Shown here in pieces: positions 62,817 through 64,000 of a stretch of 64,000 nucleotides of DNA; within the stretch, counting starts at the first letter, position 1; each line of letters begins with the position of its first letter. Where the stretch lies: positions 1 through 64,000 of the forward strand of contig JAFEBU010000044.1 of NCBI GenBank assembly GCA_018242505.1. Reading direction: 5' to 3'. Position numbers and translations under genes: made by a program. The notes under the pieces are model-generated. The model did not search any database and was not told the origin of the DNA. It saw only the letters and a program-made list of their open reading frames with translations. The stretch comes from Pseudomonadota bacterium. GTDB taxonomy: Bacteria > Pseudomonadota > Alphaproteobacteria > Reyranellales > Reyranellaceae.

Positions 62817-64000
62817 ATGACTTCAACCTCCCTGCCTCGCGTTTCGGTCGTCGGTCTTGGCAAACTCGGCGCCCCGCTTGCGGCAGTCCTCGCCAGCCGC
62901 GGCTTCACTGTCATTGGCCTCGACGTCAACAAGACCCTGGTCGACGCCATGAACGCCGGCAAGATGCCGATCGTCGAACCGCAGCTCAACGAACTGATCG
63001 CCGCCAACAAAGCACGGCTGTCCGCAACCCTCGATGCCAATGAGGCAATAGAGAAGAGTGATGCGAGCTTCGTGATCGTCCCCACCCCGTCGGACAGCAC
63101 CGGCTTTTTCTCCAACCGCTTCGTGCTTCAGGCAATGGAGACGCTCGGCAAAGCGCTGCGCAACAAGAAGGGATATCACGTCGTGGTCATCACCAGCACG
63201 GTGATGCCTGGCACGACCGGCAGCGAGATCAAAGCGGCGCTGGAAGCTGCTTCCGGACGCAAGGTCGGTGCCGATCTCGGCCTCTGCTACAATCCAGAAT
63301 TCATCGCGCTTGGCAGCGTCGTGCGCGATATGCTCTACCCCGATTCGATTCTGATCGGCGAAAGCGACACCAAGGCCGGCGACATGCTGCAGACGATCTA
63401 CCTGCAGATGTGCGAGAAGAAGCCGCCGGTGCAGCGTATGAACTTCGTCAATGCCGAGCTCACCAAGATTTCCGTGAACACCTACGTCACGACCAAGATC
63501 TCCTATGCCAACATGCTGGCCGATCTTTGCGACCGTCTGCCGGGCGCGGATGTGGATGTGGTAACCAGGGCGCTGGGTGCCGATAGCCGCATCGGCGCGA
63601 AGTACCTCCAAGGCGCGATGGGCTATGGCGGTCCGTGTTTCCCGCGCGACAATGTCGCGTTCGCCGCGCTCGCCCGCAAGATCGGAGCACGAGCCGACGT
63701 CGCGGAGGCAACCGATCGCATCAACAACCACCAGGTCGAGCGCGTCACCGGCCTGGTGGCGAAGCTCGCCAAGGCGGGCACCCGCATCGCTTTGCTCGGC
63801 CTTTCGTACAAGCCGCACACGCCGGTCGTCGAGGAGAGCCATAGCGTCAAGATCGCAACCAAGCTCGCCGATACGGGCTACGTCGTCACTGTGCACGATC
63901 CGCTGGCGCAGGATGCGGCGATCGCCGTGCTGGGCGACAAGGTGGTGGAGGCCTCCTCACTCGACAGTGCGGTGCGTGGCTGCGATCTCCTGATCGTCGC
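62817..64000 (+). CDS. UDP-glucose/GDP-mannose dehydrogenase family protein (3' end outside window)
   Basis: At least 394 residues, continuing past the window end. The Rossmann start RVSVVGLGKLGAPLAAVLASRG, the family motif CYNPEFIALGSVVRDML and the catalytic Cys in GYGGPCFPRDNVAFAAL identify a nucleotide-sugar 6-dehydrogenase, which oxidises UDP-glucose, UDP-ManNAc or GDP-mannose to the uronate in two steps. The central helix (NFVNAELTKISVNTYVTTKISYAN) and C-terminal domain (RIALLGLSYKPHTPVVEES) are present. Which sugar is uncertain. ATG 62817. Likely part of a surface-polysaccharide locus to the right. Confidence 0.9.
   Translation, partial: MTSTSLPRVSVVGLGKLGAPLAAVLASRGFTVIGLDVNKTLVDAMNAGKMPIVEPQLNELIAANKARLSATLDANEAIEKSDASFVIVPTPSDSTGFFSNRFVLQAMETLGKALRNKKGYHVVVITSTVMPGTTGSEIKAALEAASGRKVGADLGLCYNPEFIALGSVVRDMLYPDSILIGESDTKAGDMLQTIYLQMCEKKPPVQRMNFVNAELTKISVNTYVTTKISYANMLADLCDRLPGADVDVVTRALGADSRIGAKYLQGAMGYGGPCFPRDNVAFAALARKIGARADVAEATDRINNHQVERVTGLVAKLAKAGTRIALLGLSYKPHTPVVEESHSVKIATKLADTGYVVTVHDPLAQDAAIAVLGDKVVEASSLDSAVRGCDLLIV

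Overview
The window is GC-rich chromosomal DNA from an alphaproteobacterium. The gene families and their order suggest a Rhodospirillales-type lineage, possibly Reyranella-like; the genus is a guess. Lineage markers are the block ruvX-pyrB-pyrC-plsY-dprA-topA-rnr-DUF983-S41 protease-rpmG, two EipB/DUF1849 proteins, an aa3-type cytochrome oxidase subunit IV, an HdaA-type DnaA homologue and a degenerate PyrC. I see no prophage, insertion sequence, CRISPR array, rRNA or tRNA. This is housekeeping sequence with accessory islands.

Layout. 1-1.6 kb: a broken EF-G remnant, a LysE exporter and a frameshifted orotate-phosphoribosyltransferase-like gene. 1.6-6.1 kb: gatA and gatC without gatB, then a large Na+/H+ antiporter with a cyclic-nucleotide-binding domain. 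6.1-11.3 kb: ruvX, a 2OG-oxygenase-like/secreted-protein pair, YceI with cytochrome b561, and two divergent citrate synthase paralogues, one with an N-terminal DNA-binding domain. 11.3-24.9 kb: pyrimidine, lipid, DNA and RNA housekeeping genes ending in rpmG and a strong terminator. 24.9-36.8 kb: an accessory stretch with aldehyde dehydrogenase, a parS-like site, glycosyltransferase, phosphodiesterase, LLM flavin monooxygenase, MFS transporter, patatin, ROK kinase, tandem EipB proteins, a 2-hydroxyacid dehydrogenase and a lipoprotein. 36.9-40.5 kb: a ribose-type ABC importer operon. 40.5-48 kb: aspS, rnd, ppx, ppk1 and a SixA-like phosphatase. 48-54.7 kb: a five-gene operon containing hdaA, then purM-purN, oxidase subunit IV and ndk. 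54.8-64 kb: ABC-F ATPase, MFS transporter, cyclase-family hydrolase, FkbM-like protein, ParB-like small protein, holC-pepA and a UDP-sugar dehydrogenase cut by the window end.

How the genes work together. GatCA with an AspRS that carries the His typical of non-discriminating enzymes implies transamidation synthesis of Asn-tRNA. Ppk1 and Ppx make and degrade polyphosphate. PurM and PurN catalyse two steps of purine synthesis. PyrB is paired with a PyrC homologue that has lost metal ligands and is probably structural. Hda and the DNA polymerase III chi subunit link to replication control.

The observations most worth following are the HTH-citrate synthase and its palindromes (about 9.97-11.26 kb), the isolated parS-like 16-mer at 26,498, the tandem EipB paralogues, the SDR lacking Tyr/Lys, and several promoter or operator dyads. 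Starts were reassigned in many genes from Shine-Dalgarno position, signal peptides or family N-termini; uncertain ones are flagged.
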